IMG/VR virus record: IMGVR_UViG_3300021356_000182
Location: 1-22,984 of that record
Origin: a virus
Reading direction: 5' to 3' (one strand)
Length of the DNA: 22,984 nucleotides
Each line of letters starts with the position of its first letter. Within the stretch, counting starts at the first letter, position 1. The position numbers were made by a program, and so were the translations under genes. This document shows positions 21,092 through 22,984 of this stretch, in pieces. The notes under the pieces are model-generated. The model was not told the DNA's origin, searched no databases, and saw only the letters and a program-made list of their open reading frames with translations.

Positions 21092-21715
21092 ATGGATATA
21101 TTAGGTGGAATGAGTAGTTCCAGTGGTGAGAGTCAGCAAGTTTATCTTGCTTTTAAAACCATGCAGCAAAAGTTTTTTGCTAATGGTGAAACTCCAGTTG
21201 AATTTCAATATCTACAGCTTGATCCTGCTACCTTTAAAAGTGGCTGGGGTCGTTATACAAAAGCTGAAGGTTTTGAATATCACTGGGATGATAAATTTGG
21301 TGTAGTTAGTTCTAAACCAGCAGATGACTTTAAAAGAGCATTTAGTGCTTGGGTATTTCCTCAAGGAGCTCAACACGCATATCTTTGGCAAAGATTTACC
21401 TACGCTGAAACAAGTGCATTTAACAGCTTGTTAGCTACATTTTGGAATCAAATGGATACTTCATCTGATTCTCTTCCAGTAGTTAAGTTTGAAGGATCAA
21501 AACCAATTCAGGTTGGAATGGGTAATTCTTCAGAGCTAACTTTTAGCTTTGCTAAATTTGCACCAAGAAGTGATGGTTTTGTAATACCTCAATGGTATTT
21601 AGACCAAGAAGCACCAGTAGAGGACACATTTAAGAGTCCCAACGATGGTCTTAGCGATAAAGTAGCTGAGATGGTTAGTCAGAATGAATTGACAGATGAT
21701 GATATACCCTTCTAA
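21092..21715 (+). CDS. Protein with SSB-type C-terminal acidic tip; candidate ssDNA-binding or replication adaptor
   Basis: This is a 207-aa protein with GGAGAG before the ATG. The C-terminus (ELTDDDIPF) is essentially the SSB tip that recruits replication and repair enzymes; E. coli SSB ends DFDDDIPF. It follows a flexible acidic linker (about 171-200). The body (about 15-165) is aromatic-rich (YHWDDKFGVVSSKPADDFKR, AYLWQRFTYAETSAF). I do not recognise a standard OB-fold SSB, though a diverged one is possible. The Ser-rich N-terminus is likely flexible. Position between the resolvase and primase-helicase genes fits a ssDNA-binding protein or annealase-like partner. The tip is seen; function is inferred. 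TAATG couples it to the primase gene. Confidence 0.65.
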   Translation: MDILGGMSSSSGESQQVYLAFKTMQQKFFANGETPVEFQYLQLDPATFKSGWGRYTKAEGFEYHWDDKFGVVSSKPADDFKRAFSAWVFPQGAQHAYLWQRFTYAETSAFNSLLATFWNQMDTSSDSLPVVKFEGSKPIQVGMGNSSELTFSFAKFAPRSDGFVIPQWYLDQEAPVEDTFKSPNDGLSDKVAEMVSQNELTDDDIPF

Positions 21716-22984
21716 TGCAATCAGTAGATTGGCAAAGAATAGCACCTGAAGTTGCAAAGCAATTACTAGGTGAACCTACTAGCACCTCATCTAATGAATT
21801 AAGATGGGGTCGCAAGGGTTCTTTTGTTCTTAACTTAGAAGCAGGCACTTGGTTTGATTTTGAGAATGATAAAGGTGGTGGATTAATAGATTTAATCAAA
21901 CACTTGAATCAAGATGTCAATACAGTTTTAAAACAGTTTGGTTATGATCTAGCATTACAATCTAATGACTCCTTATTAAGTGGTTTTTCTCCCCCTAAAA
22001 TTAAAACCACTAGTAGTGCTAGATCATTCACTAGAGATCAAATGATTGACCTTTACAAACAAGCAATTGTAAAGGTCAAGTATGCTAATAATTTCATGGT
22101 GATGCGATTTCCTGAAGGTCACTTTATTAAGCAGAAATATGCACCATTTACCCTCAACAATGATCAAAGTTGGTCTATGAAGCGACCTGAAGGCTTATTA
22201 CCTATTTATTACACAAATAAGTACCCTACTAAACCTATTATCATAAATGAAGGTGAGAAGGCTCTACGTGGCTCAGAAGCGATTTATGAAGGTGATAGTT
22301 GTACTTGGCATGGTGGGGTAAATAGCTGGGAGAAAGCAGATTGGAGTCCTATATTTGGTAGAGATGTTTGGATATTTCCTGACAATGATGAAGCTGGTAT
22401 TAAGTGTGCTAATGATATAGCTAAGATGCTAAAGAAGAATGGTTGTAAAGTAAAAGTAGCACAACCACCTGAATCGTTTAATGAAAAAGATGATTTATAT
22501 GATGCATATATAAGAGGAGATTTTAAAGAGTCAAAAGATTTAGAAGAGTACATTATTAATTGTACTGAGAAGAAACCTAAAGGTGCTGTTACCTTTACAA
22601 GAGCAGATGAGGTGTTAAGGCAAGTAGATAATCCTGACTGGCTCATAGAAGATGTAGTAGAAAAAGAATCATTGATGTGCATCTTTGGAGCTCCTAAAAG
22701 TGGTAAGTCCTTTATTGCTATAGCTATGGCAGCTTCTATTGCTAAAGGTGAGAGATTCTATGGCAATAAAGCATACGCTAAACCAGTAATGTACGTGTGC
22801 GGAGAGGGGCAACGTGGCGTAAAACGTCGCTTGGCAGCATGGCAGCAAGGTATGTTTGATTTAAACAACGTGCCTTTATATCTATCAGATAGAGCAGTTA
22901 GGGTTAATGATCCTGATGATTTTAAGATGTTAGAGGATGAGATAGAAGCATTGGTACAAGAAGTAGGTGATATAGGTATGATTG
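21715..22984 (+). CDS. TOPRIM primase-helicase, 3' partial
   Basis: The frame runs open to the right edge, with 423 codons visible. The N-terminus has AGTWFDFENDKGGGLIDLI, resembling the segment after the zinc ribbon in DnaG-type primases, but no CxxC/CxxH zinc motif is present. TOPRIM signatures follow: INEGEKAL (E179, K182) and FPDNDEAG (D223, D225). The helicase part begins near 305 and has Walker A GAPKSGKS (325-332) and VCGEGQRGVKRRLAAW, characteristic of RepA/AAA_25 hexameric helicases. Walker B must lie beyond the window. It probably primes and unwinds phage DNA at the fork. It couples to the SSB-like gene through TAATG. Confidence 0.88.
   Translation, partial: MQSVDWQRIAPEVAKQLLGEPTSTSSNELRWGRKGSFVLNLEAGTWFDFENDKGGGLIDLIKHLNQDVNTVLKQFGYDLALQSNDSLLSGFSPPKIKTTSSARSFTRDQMIDLYKQAIVKVKYANNFMVMRFPEGHFIKQKYAPFTLNNDQSWSMKRPEGLLPIYYTNKYPTKPIIINEGEKALRGSEAIYEGDSCTWHGGVNSWEKADWSPIFGRDVWIFPDNDEAGIKCANDIAKMLKKNGCKVKVAQPPESFNEKDDLYDAYIRGDFKESKDLEEYIINCTEKKPKGAVTFTRADEVLRQVDNPDWLIEDVVEKESLMCIFGAPKSGKSFIAIAMAASIAKGERFYGNKAYAKPVMYVCGEGQRGVKRRLAAWQQGMFDLNNVPLYLSDRAVRVNDPDDFKMLEDEIEALVQEVGDIGMI

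Noticed and set aside
22284-22682. Minus-strand frame opposite the primase-helicase
   Set aside because: The plus strand carries clear TOPRIM and helicase motifs across the same bases, and all other genes are on the plus strand.
1-22984. tRNA genes, integrase, repressor-type lysogeny genes, insertion sequences
   Set aside because: I looked for tRNA-like T-loop words and for integrase or transposase motifs and saw none that held up. The only regulator candidate is the small RHH-like protein.

Overview
The window is a stretch of tailed-phage genome with siphovirus-type (long, non-contractile tail) architecture. Every supported gene is on the + strand. The DNA is visibly AT-rich, and genes are packed tightly with TAATG or ATGA stop/start overlaps. 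The AT bias, gene packing, DUF2163-type tail-tip protein, 3TM holin and S74-tailed fibres suggest a marine phage of an AT-rich bacterium, possibly an alphaproteobacterium such as a SAR11 relative. The host is inference: nothing in the window identifies it. No integrase, repressor, tRNA or CRISPR was seen, so lifestyle is undetermined. Both window ends cut through genes.

Region 1 (1-10218) is the virion module in broadly lambda-like order. It runs: HK97-type prohead protease fused in frame to the major capsid protein (5' truncated); a small basic protein; two tandem lambda gpFII-like connector paralogues; a gpU-like tail terminator; a 55-aa protein; the tail tube protein; a gpG-like chaperone with a -1 frameshift extension (gpGT-like) at A AAA AAG; a short tape measure; a distal-tail-like protein; a DUF2163 protein; and a gpJ-like tail-tip protein carrying an EF-hand loop and a C-terminal S74 chaperone. 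Region 2 (10238-14422) is a 1394-aa repeat-rich tail fibre, also ending in an S74 chaperone.

Region 3 (14461-16544) is the lysis module: an unknown 87-aa acidic protein, an XhlA-like one-TM protein, a 3TM holin, a further multi-TM protein and a GH24 endolysin with an E-C-T catalytic triad. A GTG-started PD-(D/E)XK-type nuclease overlaps the endolysin.

Region 4 (16569-22984) begins at the only convincing sigma70-like promoter in the window. It encodes small unknown proteins, two short C5-cytosine methyltransferase-like proteins, an exonuclease VIII/RecE-like nuclease, a run of microproteins (including a ribbon-helix-helix candidate and two tiny membrane proteins), a Holliday-junction-resolvase-like nuclease, a protein ending in an SSB-type DDDIPF tip, and a TOPRIM primase-helicase cut by the right edge. 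Together these form a DNA modification, recombination and replication module.

The most unusual sequence-level observations are listed here. (a) A canonical slippery heptamer directly abuts the gpG stop codon. (b) An 8-bp hairpin with a GUAA tetraloop lies just after the capsid gene. (c) A stop/start/Shine-Dalgarno cassette recurs, and two near-identical 23-bp copies exactly bracket a methyltransferase gene. (d) An SSB-like acidic tip sits on an otherwise unrecognised protein inside the recombination cluster.
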